Below, piece by piece: positions 26,601-39,000 of a stretch of 64,000 nt of DNA (position 1 is the stretch's first letter; each line of letters opens with the position of its first letter). The notes below the pieces were generated by a model, which searched no databases, was not told where the DNA came from, and was given only the letters and a program-made list of their open reading frames with translations. Origin of the DNA: Asterias amurensis (Eukaryota > Echinodermata > Asteroidea > Forcipulatida > Asteriidae); assembly GCF_032118995.1 (NCBI RefSeq), contig NC_092667.1, forward strand, positions 5,324,931 through 5,388,930, given 5' to 3'. The translations under genes and the position numbers were made by a program.

Positions 26601-27467
26601 AAAGACCAACTCGACCGATCCAAGGCAACGTGTTCCTTTAATCTGTGAAACAGCCGCTCAGTCAGAGAATTTACATAAAATTAACACAAGACGAGCTTGC
26701 ACAAAATCAATTTAGTTTGCTCTTGTGTGTGGGTTTCTAGAATGTCTGTCAGACAACTCGTCCGTCAGTCAAAACTTGTCCATTCGGACAACTCGACGGT
26801 TCAGACATCTCGACTGTTCAGACAACTCAACAGTTCGCTTTTGAGTAAACTCGACAGATATCCGTCGCGTTGTCCTAACGGTCGAGTTATCTGAACCCTC
26901 GTGTTGTCCGAACGGAAGAGTTTCTATCTAGTTCCTGACTCCTGAGGCATGTATGATGATAGTTGGGGCAAGGCCTCAGAAGCAGAGCTACAACAGTGGT
27001 ACAGGTAGTCCCGCATTGGCACTAATGCCATATGGGGCTATTTTATGCATGTCCTAACCTAAGTAAGTGTGTCACTGTATACTATACTGCATGCTGCCAC
27101 TTGCTTGACGGTTTCGGGTCACGGCTGGGTCAGCAACATTGTCAATGTCAGTGACATCACTGACAGATTGTTATTATTAATCGCTGTTATTAATCAACAA
27201 AACCACCTGCACTGGGCTTTTAATACTACCTTTATTACAATGGGGTAAGTCAATTCAAAAAGTCAATAGCAAAATGAGAAGTCTTCGTCTTGAAAAACAC
27301 ATAAAAACAACACGGACCTGTCATTCATCTGAAATTCATATTGTCCGGAAACTGGGCAACGAAAATAAACTGAACTCACCAACTGGTTTGTGTCCCCTCA
27401 TGGCATGGAATAAGCTCACTTCCATCTCTACGCTCCATGCAACCGACTCCTCTTCATCTACGGCCAT
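23471..27467 (-). CDS. MRGBP: MRGBP gene, 4 coding exons (MRG/MORF4L-binding protein, TIP60/NuA4 subunit)
   Basis: Homologue of human MRGBP, the metazoan relative of yeast Eaf7. It bridges MRG15/MORF4L1 to the TIP60/NuA4 histone acetyltransferase complex in the nucleus. Coding exons on the minus strand are 27467-27380, 26142-26021, 25646-25526 and 23634-23471. All introns are GT-AG and phases agree, giving 164 residues (human 204). The conserved core runs through the first three exons: [17 protein letters not shown], then [14 protein letters not shown], then [10 protein letters not shown], all almost as in human. The last exon supplies the basic tail PKRKRTR...SKRRR that ends the family's proteins. 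The human acidic linker is shorter here. Intron 1 carries a TTAA-flanked MITE. Intron 3 carries a same-strand LINE fragment and a hammerhead-like relic. Identity is sure; the fourth exon rests on phase and tail similarity. Confidence 0.93.
23651..23672. repeat. (TAA)n microsatellite beside MRGBP exon 4 acceptor
   Basis: About seven ATA/TAA triplets lie 14 bp beyond the acceptor of the last MRGBP exon, on the intron side. Confidence 0.9.
23745..23830 (-). mobile_element. Hammerhead-like relic A1 (Penelope-type retroelement end)
   Basis: The minus strand has a short hairpin followed by GAAACGTCGAGTTGAAACC, then CAACGGTTCTTTTCAGAAC and CACCCCAACTCATTTA. The same order is found at 47,395-47,478. 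Hairpin plus GAAAC is the 3' half of a minimal hammerhead ribozyme of the kind known in Penelope-like retroelements. The 5' core is degenerate here. Confidence 0.45.
24105..25105 (-). mobile_element. 5'-truncated LINE (CR1/L2-like) reverse transcriptase, in MRGBP intron 3
   Basis: The minus strand encodes the C-terminal half of a non-LTR reverse transcriptase. It begins near the catalytic YADD box ([13 protein letters not shown] at about 25,080-25,040) and runs 270 residues through [45 protein letters not shown] and [10 protein letters not shown] to [11 protein letters not shown]. The upstream finger domain and endonuclease are absent, as usual for truncated copies. The 3' end is AT-rich with TTATTATTA. 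It lies in the same orientation as MRGBP. Confidence 0.9.
25526..25646 (-). CDS. MRGBP: MRGBP coding exon 3
   Basis: Acceptor TTCACAG and donor GTAAGG. It encodes [15 protein letters not shown] followed by an acidic, Ser/Thr-rich linker. Reading past the donor gives a hydrophobic stretch unlike the family, which supports splicing here. Confidence 0.92.
26021..26142 (-). CDS. MRGBP: MRGBP coding exon 2
   Basis: Acceptor TTTTAG and donor GTAAGT. It encodes the heart of the family domain, from [15 protein letters not shown] to [13 protein letters not shown], and ends in phase 0. Confidence 0.95.
26247..26637. mobile_element. TTAA-flanked palindromic MITE, copy 1 (MRGBP intron 1)
   Basis: 391 bp element with terminal inverted repeats beginning AGGAACACGTTGCCTTGGAT, flanked on both sides by TTAA, the target duplication of piggyBac-like transposons. 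The centre is a long perfect palindrome around GAGTCAAAATTTTGACTC. No transposase. Confidence 0.8.
26740..26930. repeat. Internally repetitive GACAACTCGACGGTTCAGAC segment
   Basis: Several direct and inverted variants of a phrase like CGGACAACTCGACGG are packed into about 190 bp, with a complement-like right half (CTAACGGTCGAGTTATCTGA). Probably a small fold-back element; no genes. Confidence 0.45.
27380..27467 (-). CDS. MRGBP: MRGBP coding exon 1
   Basis: Begins at the ATG of [17 protein letters not shown] and ends in phase 1 at donor GTGAGT after GHKPV. It encodes the start of the conserved Eaf7/MRGBP domain. Confidence 0.9.
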
Positions 27468-28133
27468 TCTCAGATCACAAAATCAGTGAAATATGTAAAA
27501 ATGACAACTTTTGATTGTGTAAAAATAAACGTGTGTACAGCTCTGACACAAAGCACGAGTACAAATTAAATGGCACAACTAAAAGCCACAAGAGGGCGCT
27601 ATATAAGTTTGGCAGTATGTTTTTTTCTAAAACTGACAAAGTAAATGTCATATCAACTATTTAATCATTTTGAGTTAGAATAAAGTTTACTGTCGAGATT
27701 TGAACGAATCATTAATCAGTAGATAGTAGATACAAATCTAACACTGGTCAAAATATTTGTCTTTGTTCAACCAAAAATAAAAAAATTGCATCCCCAGGAC
27801 ACTTTTGGTAATTACTTTTTCAAACATTTCTAAAATGAAAAACCTCACACTATTGTTTCAATTTATACAAGGCTGTATTTAATTGGCTCAAATAGAATTC
27901 CTTAACACATTATGTTTACAGCAATAAACAATGAATCAAATTCATGAAAGTTGTAATAATTAATAACTTCTTGATGGGATTCAACTATTTCCCTTTTCAA
28001 TATAAAACCATTGCCACAGAACCTTTTCGACTCTACAGAACCGTCTCTGTTTTTAAAAGCAAAATATTAATACAAAAGGGCTAATGAGTCTCTTTAGTGA
28101 CAGATACATTATAACCTTGGACTGCAGCCCCTT

Positions 28134-28390
28134 GAAGACACTGGACACTATTGGTAATTGTCAAAGACCAGTCTTCTCAATTTGTGTGTCTCAACATGTG
28201 CACAAAATAACAAACCTGTTACAATTTGAGCTCAATTAGTCGTCGAGGTTGCGAGATAATAATGAAAGAAAAAACACCACAGTCACACGAAGTTGTGTAC
28301 TTTCAGATGCTTGAATTCGAGACCTCAAATTCTGAATCTGAGTTCTCCAAATCAAATTCTTACAAAATTACTCCAGAGGGAGCCGTTTCG
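28134..28390. mobile_element. Palindromic MITE, GGACACT family, truncated copy 2
   Basis: Starts ACACTGGACACTATTGGTAA and contains the family's CGAGACCTCAAATTCT segment, but stops at about 28,390, where a SINE-like phrase (GGGTTTGAATCCCGGCCATG) begins. This is a junction of two repeats. Confidence 0.65.
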
Positions 28391-28511
28391 GGTTTGAATC
28401 CCGGCCATGACACTTGGCATGTCCATGAGCATTGAGCACGACACTGAACTATACCGGTAATTGCTTCTTATCACATCACTTAATGAGAGGGCTGTTCAAT
28501 GATAAATTTCA

Positions 28512-28692
28512 GGGCCCAAATTCATAGGGATGGCTCAACAGGAAACATTGCTTTAAACAAAATTCTTCTAAGCATAAGCAAACATAAGTTGCACACTTGA
28601 CATTGTAGTTTGTTGGTAACCTTATTCTAGTAAGCAAATAATTTGGTTGTGCTTATGTAGTTTTTGTACTGCAGCTCTATGAAATTGCACCC
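28512..28692. mobile_element. GGGCCCAATTTCAT-family element
   Basis: Short palindromic element. Its ends read GGGCCCAAATTCATAG and, at the right, GCAGCTCTATGAAATTGCACCC, the inverted partner. The interior repeats TAAGCA motifs. Other copies lie at 44,445, 45,028, 49,838 and 51,853. Confidence 0.6.
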
Positions 28693-28824
28693 TTATCGTT
28701 GAGAGTTTTTAAATACACAGAGAGAGAATGTGGAGTGATGAACTGCAGACATTAGCAGTCTTAACACGAGCAGAGTCAAACAGCATACAATGACAGCTTA
28801 ATTATTAGTGCCCAAGCTATAAGT

Positions 28825-28991
28825 CTATTCGGAATTGCAGCTACGCATATCTGTTACTGCTGCAAACGCAATTTTTCTATCTCCCGTGACCTTTTGGCAA
28901 TACCCGCTGGCATTGTCTAAAGGTCATGGGAGATACGACAAATAGCGTTGTCAGCAGTATACGGGACATGCGCAGCTGCAATTCCGAATAG
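28825..28991. mobile_element. TIR element, 167 bp
   Basis: Ends are inverted repeats (CTATTCGGAATTGCAGCT and its complement), with an inner pair ATCTCCCGTGACCTTT / AAAGGTCATGGGAGAT. Target duplication could be TA. Non-coding. Confidence 0.6.
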
Positions 28992-29468
28992 GGTTATCTC
29001 CACATAATTTATGGGGCATGGAGGCAATCGCCTTTGTTACCTCTGTGAAGCATTAGGCTTACCGAGTTTTGAGATGCTCCCATACACACCTACATTGTAT
29101 GTTCAGACACCCTTTCCTAATCCTTACCCTAACCCCATACGCTAAAGTACAGATGACAATGCGTTAAAGGATCATTGGGTTGTCAGAATATACCTGCAAG
29201 GATGTTGGAACATAGGACAGTCACACCCTTTCTCATTCAGCCTGGTTTTTCTTCCCTTTTCAATTTTGTTCCTCGGTCTCATTAAGGTAGGTAGTGAACA
29301 AGTCGGAGGTCAACCACAGGTCAACTGAATGTGCTCAAAATAAATGGCTGTGGCTAGGTTTTACTAGGGGCAGTCTAAGCTTCAACGATTGTCCAGTCAA
29401 TGGCCAAATGAAACGACTATGGCTACAGCAATTGGCTTCAGCAACAATGTTAATGAATAGGCCTTTAA

Positions 29469-29782
29469 CACCCACTTCAGACAGGCGTGCCAGTGTCGTG
29501 CCGAACCAGAAAGATTAGGAGTGACTCTAGGTCGACCCACATAAATTTCGGTTTCAGACAGCTGTAGACAGGCAAACTTAACCTAACATTTACATTATGC
29601 TCATGACAAGACCAATGTCTGAAACCAAGGCGCTCCAGAGTTGTTCCAAACGACTGCAAAAGTCGATCTTTAGACTTCTAGCGCGTCCAGTCACTCCTAA
29701 CTGTCTCAGATGTCAAACAATTGATGTACTTAACTCAGAATTTAGTTTGGAACGACTCTGGAGCGCCTGTCTGAAATGGGTG
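29469..29782. mobile_element. TTAA-flanked TIR element downstream of USP14
   Basis: Ends read CACCCACTTCAGACAGGCG and the near-complement CGCCTGTCTGAAATGGGTG, with TTAA directly outside both (29465-29468 and 29783-29786). It lies about 95 bp past the USP14 stop codon, so the 3' UTR probably includes it. Confidence 0.7.
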
Positions 29783-29876
29783 TTAAGCAATCCATCCATA
29801 GCCGCTCCCAAAAGCCGTCAAGTCGGACACATCTGGAATGGATTCTGCTGACCTCCCCCTTTGAATATTCATGAGG

Positions 29877-30040
29877 TTAGTTCTCCTGCATTGGCTCTTC
29901 AACTTTCGGGGGCTCTTCCAATCTTCGGGGGCCGTAGAGCAAGACGTAGGCACAGTGCCAATCCCCACCACCGGAGAGCTTCAAGATGTCCTCTGATGAA
30001 ATGAGCGAGACGATGTCGTCATCGAATTTGATCCACTCGT
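29877..30040 (-). CDS. USP14: USP14 coding exon 13 (C-terminus)
   Basis: Encodes DEWIKFDDDIVSLISSEDIL, KLSGGGDWHCAYVLLYGPRR and an acidic tail ending MQEN then TAA. It holds the third triad residue, Asp452. Confidence 0.96.
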
Positions 30041-33000
30041 CTGAAATAAAACAATAAGGAAAGAGATTTTTTAAAGAGAATAAATAACAAAGTAAAACAT
30101 TTAATAAAGACAGCAATTTCTTGTTCAGCTTAAGGCAGCGCTTTCTTTATGAGAAACTGCACCTTAACGAGTAAGCAGATTACAAATAAGCAGCTTCAAA
30201 CAAATTGGGTTCTAACATAGACTTTAAACAGTGTGCAGACTACCTGGCGCAGAGAAATGGAGCAGCGTAAGAGAATGTTTTTTGGCCATAAAATAAGGAA
30301 CAAGCTCTTGTTGTTGTGGCAAGTAATCACAATTGAGGTGATCATTAAGTCTGAGTAGGGGAATAATAAAGTTCGAATAAAGATGCAGGAGTTTGGCGTG
30401 TTTAAGTGTCAAGCCAATTCAATTTTATTAGTACTGGTTTTATGGTAAGAACGCGGCAAGCAAGAAATGAGGCAAGCAAGAAACGAGCAGCAGTGGTTTG
30501 AAGGCATTGAATTTGAGTGAGATCTTTATCAGGGAGTCAATACCTTCTTTCCTTTTGACCCAGCCTACATAATGACCAGATGAACTGGATCTCCCTTGAT
30601 GGGTCAAGACTGCCTGGAGCTGGTAATATCCACTGTTGTTGCTTCCCACATCTTCAGAAAAAGACAAAAAGAAACATTAAAGAGGTGCTTCAACCTTTAA
30701 AGGGTTAGGGTACTTTTTGCACAACACAAACACAATATCCACAGATTTACATTAAACTTACAAGGTTTAAAGATAATGATGGTAGAAAGCCTCCCTTAAA
30801 ATATTATTTGCTGATGTGCTGTAGTTTTTTAGAAACGAGTCAAACAATTTCACAAAAATAATTTATGTCTTTGGAGGCCAAAAATTGTTTAAGCATGAAC
30901 AACGGAATTACGCGACTCTCTTGAAAAAATTGCTTTGTGATTTTCACTCATTGCTGATGTGCTGTAGTTTTGAGAAATGAGTAAAACAGTGTCACAGAAA
31001 TAATTTTCGTCTCGATGAAATTATTTTAGCAATGGATTCACATGACCCTCCTGAAAACATTGCTCTGTGATTTTCACCTAAAAACTTGATGAATAATGAA
31101 GTTAGAACTTCTACAGGTAAATTATATCACATAGATCTGTAATCACAGTGAGCAGGGATTCATTGGGGTGATTGGTTGGAAGCACCCTGATGTCCCATAA
31201 CAGAAAAAAACCAATCCATAATCAGTAAGATTCTCATATTTGGTTCATCAGCAGCAGATTTCACAAATTTCTAATGCGTCCTTACATCTTCGGATACAGA
31301 AATTAACTCGTCCCAAGTACTAGGATTAATCCTAAGTTAAAGAGTTTGGTGAAAGCTACGGCAGAACAAGGAAAATTTGTTTATTTTCCAGGACCTTCCG
31401 AAGAATCAGGGAGATTTGGCACCTCTGACTTACCGTCTGGGAAATCGTACGGCAACAGTTTTGCAGATTCTGTCTTTTCACTTGGCGGTGCTTTGTTTCC
31501 TGCTTGCTTCAACTACAAATAAATCAATATTTCATACAAACTGTTTAATCAACAACAACAAGCAACCATTACCATAAAGATGTGAAGGAGGACAAAACAA
31601 ACGGGCCCAGTGGTAAACATAGTTAACCATGACTTCTACGTTCATTTACCAGAGCTCCAATGTTTGGGGAAACCTACAAGACCACATAACTTGTAGCTTA
31701 AAATTGATTTTTGGACCAGAATTGTTTTCACATGATGTAAATCAACAACAGCAAAACACATAAGATGTTATTTATTTTTAGATGAACAGCCCCTCAGTAG
31801 TGGAAGTTGTCAAAATAATTCCCTCACCAATGAGCCCTGTTTATTACAACTTCCAGAAGTTTACAAAAATGTAATGATTTGAGGGATGGTAGACCATATC
31901 ATCTCCCCGAGTTATTGCACATTTGTAGGGAATTATTTTCTCAACATCCAATACTAAAAGGAGTTATTATATCGACTGTTCATCTGAAATTAACCACATC
32001 TTATAATTGTTTTATAACACATCTCTGCCCGTTCTAACTGGCTGAAACATGATCAAAACGGGTAAACTAATATTATAGACGATATAATACACTGTCACAA
32101 CAGTCTTGAGTCTTACCTTAGCCGCTTCCTCAAGTTTCCTGTCTTCCATCTCCTTAAACTTGCCTCGGATCGGAAGCAGCTTCTCCTTCAGCTCAGGGGT
32201 ACAAAGGTCAAATACATCTAGGACCATGGGGAACTTCACATCCTGTCAAAGAGATTGAAAGATGTTATTTATTTTTCATCAATTAGTTATTATTGTTTGT
32301 TGGTAGCTGCTGGGCACCTCTGGAAAACAGTGATTCGCTGAGAGGTGTCCCAAACATTTGGTTATAGAAAACTGTTTCAACTATAACAAACTGTCTGTTA
32401 ACTGGTACTGGTGATATTCAACTGACAGGTCAAATACGCTGGACCATGAGGAACTTCACATCCTGTTAATGGAATTGAAAGATGTCATTTGGTTTAATCA
32501 ATGTTAATCTGCATAGTACAGGGCGGGAAGACATGGCCCACAAGGGTGGGGCACATGTAACGAGCAAAGATAAGAAAGATCAGGTGGGATGTGTGGGGTG
32601 TTTCTGGCCGACAGGCTGTCAAGTGAGGAGATTAAGAGGAGAGTCAGAGTAGAGGGGATTGGCACTGTATTGAAGAGGCAAAGGATGAGGTGGTTTGGTC
32701 ATGTGAAGAGAAAGGAGGCTGCCAACAGGGTCAAGAGGTGTGCCAATGTAATTGGGGGTGGGCCCACACTCGTTGGCCGATCGCGCAAGACATGGCAGAG
32801 CTCCCTGTCAAATGACATGCAACTGTTTGGAGTCAATGCAAGGGAAGCGATGGACAGGGCCAAGTGGAGGAGAGCCATAGGGAAATCTTTTACCTTCAAT
32901 ATCTTGGCACTGATAGCTTCTTTTTCTTTATAGTAGAATCGAACCATCTGTATAGTAAGGTACGCTGGAAGACGACTGATACGCGACTGAAAAGAAAAAC

Positions 33001-36000
33001 AGACAACGCAAGAAATCATTAGCCAGACATCCAAAAGGTTTGGTGCGGTTCGATAAGCTTCCCCAGGTCTACCCCGATCTGCCCCCAGTACATTTGAATA
33101 GCTTTGACGTCATTCCAGGGGCTCACCCGGGACAGCCCCAAGTGCCCTGCTTGTGGAGTGGGTCACTTTGGGGCTGGCCTGAGGTGCATGACGTAACTAC
33201 GAGAGTGTGAGTAATCGTTCGATTAGCTCTTGTCAGGGGCTCACCCAAAAGAGCTCAGCGGGGTCGACACAGGGAAGCTAATTCAACGCACCCTTTGCGG
33301 TGCACACTTTCAACACAATTCTTGAGAATGTAGACTTCATTACGTTCTTGACAAAAAGTTGGTGTGATGTTTCCATTTGGATGCTTTGCCAACTATATAA
33401 CAAGCCCACTTCTCTCTTATCTCTTCAGTCTCTGTAACGATGACTAGAGCAAGCTAGTCGAAACGTTGAGACCAATTCAAGAACTGACTCCGCGGTATTG
33501 CAGTTAATAACGATCCTATAAGCTAAAGTAGTAGTCCCAGCCAATTTTCTATACCATCCGCCCAGGTAGTAGTTAAAAAGCAGGACAGTTCTTTTCAGAA
33601 CTGAGAAGTCTCCTGAACATCCGATAAATCTACTCCGCGGTAGTAGAAAAAGGCAACACAGTTCTCTAAGAACAAACTCTACCTGGCAAGTAGATACACA
33701 CATGGTGTTACCTCAAACCAAACATATATATATATAACTGAGATTCAGAATTCCATTACCTCTTTAATGTACTGGGCGTCTCTCTTTAGGGTTGGTGAAG
33801 TCTTTTCAATATTTTCCATGAGTCTCTGCATGAAATAAAACATATTGATTATAGAAACAATAATTCCTCGTTTTTTCAAACCCAAACTATTTAAAACTTA
33901 CTCAGTCTAGTGTATTACTTGAAATAAAACATATTACAAAGACAAATGAGATTTTGATAATATAAATAATCACAAATTTATGTGTTGCATAAAATACTCT
34001 CCAATTGTCTAACCTTTCAATATCTACGGAGTACACAGTCAACCTTCCTACTGACTGACCATTCAATATCATCCACCATGGGTTGGTTTGAGTAAAAGGT
34101 AGATAACCATGCCTGTGCGCAATATGATTCCATTATTTATTATTATACACTTATATGATGTCATGTGGGGAATGCATCTATACAGTACACAGTCAACCCT
34201 CCTACTGTGTTACCATTCAACATCATCGTTATAAAGCACTTCAAAAAGCCACTGAAAATTCCTGACATATGAGCAGCAAGCCTGGAATAAAACCTAGGCC
34301 CTTTTCGAAATGACGGCTCCGACTTTGGATTCAGCTTCCGTTCTCTCATTTGTAGCCAAGCTAGCCCCGAGCCGAATCCAAAACCGAAGCCATCGTTTTC
34401 AAAAAAGGGCCATAGACCACAAAGGCTCTGTTGCCCCTGGTCTTGGCCTTGGTGCCCCTTCAAAACTTTCCCATAGACTTATTGAAGCGTGTTCAAAGGA
34501 AGTGCCCTTTGCAAAATGAAAAATAGCCTTGCCCTCTCAAAACATGAGATTCCAAACCCGAAACAGATATTTCTCTTACATTTTTGAGTCCTGTGTGAAT
34601 GTACTTTACTTCCTGAGTGATGAAACAACTGAGCTGTAGAACAAGCTCTGTAGATTTTGTGACCGGTTCGTCTTCCGCCTCCACACACTTGAGACTAATT
34701 ACAAGAATTAAGGAGAATATTTGCCAACAAATTAAAATTGAAAGGGAGGGTATACCTATGGTAATTAATCCAAAGATAATGACCATAAAAACTGACTTGA
34801 TAGGGAGTCTGTCAGGACTGTTTAGCTTGGACTGCTTTAGCTTTAGTGGATCGAGGGGACTTCTTGTCATTAGTTTCACTACCGTGGACTGAGTTATTAA
34901 TTGGTCTCAACGTTTCGACTAGCTTGCTCTAGTCCTCATCAGGCATGTCAGGAGATAATATATTATTATATTTATGTTTAAGTTGGGGAGGTAGTGCTTT
35001 CTGCTCTACCAGCCAGGATTCTGACATGTCTGATGGATGATACCCAAGCCTGTTTCAGCCCAAGGAGTAGGTGGCAACGACCCCTGGAAAAATAGTCGTA
35101 GCTCACACTTTGTAGTGGCCTTTAGGCCCTGTGTGTCTGGGGACTTGCATCAACCCCCAAAATAAACCAAAACTCTTATTAAGGATACGTGCTTTCAAAG
35201 GTGACCCCAAAGTACTGGTCGATGAAGCTCTTTTTTGTTGTTGCTGACGCTGCCTCCACTGCTTGGACTTCTCCTGAAGGTGACGCCAAGGTTAATTTTT
35301 GCTGCAGTAATCTCATCAACTGTACCCAACATTCATTGGCGTCCTGGGTAGTAGCACAAATAGAAAGAAACAAATTAACAGTCAACCCTCGTTAAAGGAA
35401 CACATTGCCTTGGATAGGTCGAGTTGGTCTTTGAAAAGCGCTATGTAACCGTTTGTTATACAATCGGTATGGTTAGAAAGATGTTGTAAAAGTAGAATAC
35501 AATGATCTACACAAATATGCCTCAAAATTGCGTTTTCGTTTTACCCTGTCGACAAACACGGTCGGCCATTTATGGGGGGTCAAAAATTTGACTCCCATAA
35601 ATGGGCCGACCGTGTTAGTTCGGGACGTAAAATGAAAACCGTGCAATTTTGAGTGATACTTGTGTGGATCATTATATTCTACATTTAAAACATCTTTCTA
35701 ACCATATGCATTTCATAACAAACGATTTCAAACGCTTTTGATAGACCAACTCGTCCGATCCAAGGCAACGTGTTCCTTTAAAGGGTTTGGGTACTTTTTG
35801 TAGGACACAAAACACCACGTCCACAGATTTATATTTAACTTACATGGTTTGAACATAATGATGGTAGAAAGCTTTCCTTCGATTATTACTTACTGAAGTG
35901 CTTTAGTTTTTGAGAAATGAGTAAAACAATGTCACAAGAATAATATTCGTCTCAGGAGACGAACATTATTTTAGAATGTACAACGTATTTTAGTGGCTCT

Positions 36001-39000
36001 CCTAAAAACATTGCTCTGAGATTTTCACTTTTTTTTTCTAAAAATTGACAATATAATGAAGCTGAAACTTCTATAGGTGCATTTTCTTTTTACATACATC
36101 TTCATTCACAGTGAGTAGGGACTCATGTCATGGCCAAAACTTGGTCTAAACATGGTATAAAAGGTTTGAAATCCGAAAAGTTGCAACTGAAAGTTTGGTA
36201 ACACACCTGTTGTTGTGGGGCGCCATTCTCCGCTTTCTCTGCAAACTGAGGGAAGGCGATATGCAAGAGCTGTAGAAGATAGATGGGAAGAACTCCGTCG
36301 GCTGCCTTGTCCATGTTATCAAATAAATTCCTCATAGCGGCAGTTATGGACTCAGCTGGCTGGATGGCTGCCATGCCTGGGTTGATCTTACCATCGAACC
36401 TTGCTCATCGAGTAGATCAAAATGAATCAAGTTAAAATCAAAATTTCTTTAAACCTCATTATGAGAAAGCTCTTAAGCCTGGTTCCTGCGAATGCAAATG
36501 CGAAGCAAATTTTACTGATGCAACAAGCGGTACGCGCTCCATTTCCCTCCATTTCCCTTTATGACGGAAAGAAATTCGCTTTGCACAAAGCATTTGCAGG
36601 AAATATGAACCAGGCTTTATAAAATACTTTTAGAATAGAAAAAGAATACTGTTTTTATGTCACTTGTAAAAAACAAATATTAGTACAGTGAAATTCGTTT
36701 TGGCTTTGCATGTCTAAAAATATGTAATATAAAAATTACATTAAAAATTTACCATTTATACAAAAATACATCAAAATATAATATAAACAACTCTGAAAAG
36801 TATTTCAATATACAGGCGAAATATGAAAGATAAAAACAGTACGATAGAATTAGAATCAGAAATAGACATTCATGATTAAAACCTGTCATTTAGAATACGA
36901 ACAGCTGTGGGATAAAGACTCTGCAAAGTACGGTTGGATCCAGATTTAATTGAACGGAATCGATTATTTGACCGCATGGGCTGAAAGAGGTCATGTGCCG
37001 GGTGAAACTCTACCATAGAAAGGGCTCGTTTTTTAACTCAAGTAACTTTTTAACTTTTGTGAATTTTCAATGCTCAAACATGTCAATCTCCTGCTTACCT
37101 ATCTGCACTTGTTCACCACTATTCCCCTACTACGATCATCTAAACAGACTTTGCTTACAAAAACTATAAAAGGCTTCTTCCATTTTGGACGGAAAAAGAT
37201 CATTCTCTAACATTGCTCCATTTCTTTGAAGTAATCTGCCTGTGCATATTCGCTCGAGGCTAGTACTTTACTCTGTTTTAAGTCTCTGTTAAAACCTCAA
37301 TTGATTGAAGCTGCTTATTTGTATGCTTAATCGTATGATACTGTTCTTTAAGCGCTTAGAGTCTATTTATCCAGTGAAAGTTTTTGGTCTTACTTTTTCA
37401 GCACGTCTCTAAGCTCTGGTACACTGTGTAGACATTGGACTGTGGCGTTGAGGTAGCACGAATTGCCAAGATTCTTCAGTCCTGCTGCCATCTCAAACTG
37501 TAATGGTGATTACAACAAAAAATAAGAAAAAAAGAACACAAGTTGAAGCAATTGGTAATTATCTATTTAAAATAGGCACTGGGCACTGTTGATAATTTCT
37601 CAAAAACTTACTTGGTAAAGAGCAGCAAAAAGCTGTCGATAGTGTAAAACATTGTGAGAAACAGCTCCCTCTAACATGTCTAAAGAAGGGTAGTTTTTGA
37701 GAAAGAGGCAATTTCTCAGTCAAATATTTTAATCTGATAAAAGACTTAGGGCCGAAGCCTTTTTTAGACATCTGAAAGCACATAAATTTGCATTCGCAGG
37801 AAGTATGAACCAGTCTTGAGTCCAGTACACAAGACCACTCGACCAAAACACACACGAATGGTAGTTCAAATTTTTCATGGGTCTGGGGTTTTCTAAGAGT
37901 TGGGAGAAAGCTTTACATACCGCGCTCGCTAGTTGCTCATCTGTCATGTCTTCCATGAACAGAGTCTTCTGGACTGGTGCTTCGGGAAGAGCATCCGCCG
38001 ATCCCATTATGAGGAATGTGACTCCCTGAAAACAAAATAATAATAATAATATGTATGCATCAGTGTTAGACCAATTTGGTGGTGGGTACTTAATTCTCAC
38101 CAAGCGCAGGCGGTTCAACAAAATTAATCTTGTTAACATGTAGATATGGGGCCATCATTGCTGAATTGCAATCTGGGGAAATCTGTGCTGACCAGCACAG
38201 TGTATTTTGCTCCGTGTGCTGGGAGAATTTTCTTTTTTAAACCTTTGTGTTTGTGTGTGAATTTTTTATACCGGCAATAAAATCAAGCAGCAACCATAGC
38301 TTGACTATTTTTTTTCCCCTGAAAAAAACAGGCAGCCACACTTTTAGCAGGTAGTCGGACCAAAAAATTTAAACCATGTACCCGGATTATCGGTTGGGTA
38401 CCTGGGTACCCGTCACAGTCTTACAAAAAAGTTAGTCCTTGAAAACAAGTTTGATTCAAACTTAGTGGTACCCGTACAAAGACAAGATCTATGATTAAGT
38501 GTTAGAGAGTTCCAGATGAGTGGTGCATCTGAAGAAAAGACTTATGGTACGACCCAAGTGAATGTTCACCGCTATGCCTATTTCATCAGCCAAGGAGAGC
38601 GATACTTACGTCTTTGAGCTTGAACCCTGTCCATGACTCTTTGAGGGTTGCTCCTTTAAGCATGACCTTCTGTCGGTCTGGCTGCACTCCCGTCAAGGCA
38701 AAGATCTGAGCCTTGAAGACATCTGGAGACTCTGACACGTTACACTCAATGGAAGTGTACTTCTCCTTGCCCCACTTTATGTTCACTGAAGGTCACATGT
38801 AAGAAAGTATTAACAAGAACCTGTTAGCCTAAAGGCTGAGTCACACTGCAGCGATAACGAAAACGATAACAATCACAATGCAAAGAGAACGCACACGCTC
38901 ATTCAACCATTCATTTCATGTCATTGAATGTTTTGGAAGTTGAAAAATTTTGCTCTGGAAGGGTATCATTTGACACCACTTTGTCACTAATTTTTTACCC

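Larger units (their letters stand above)
27468..29468. other. MRGBP-USP14 intergenic region
   Basis: Holds the MRGBP promoter and the USP14 3' flank, plus the repeats listed separately. No further gene or confident polyadenylation signal was recognised. Confidence 0.5.

Noticed and set aside
32699-33034. 111-codon minus-strand frame running past USP14 exon 9
   Set aside because: Only the part at 32,894-32,986 is exon; the rest is intron and antisense of a LINE fragment.
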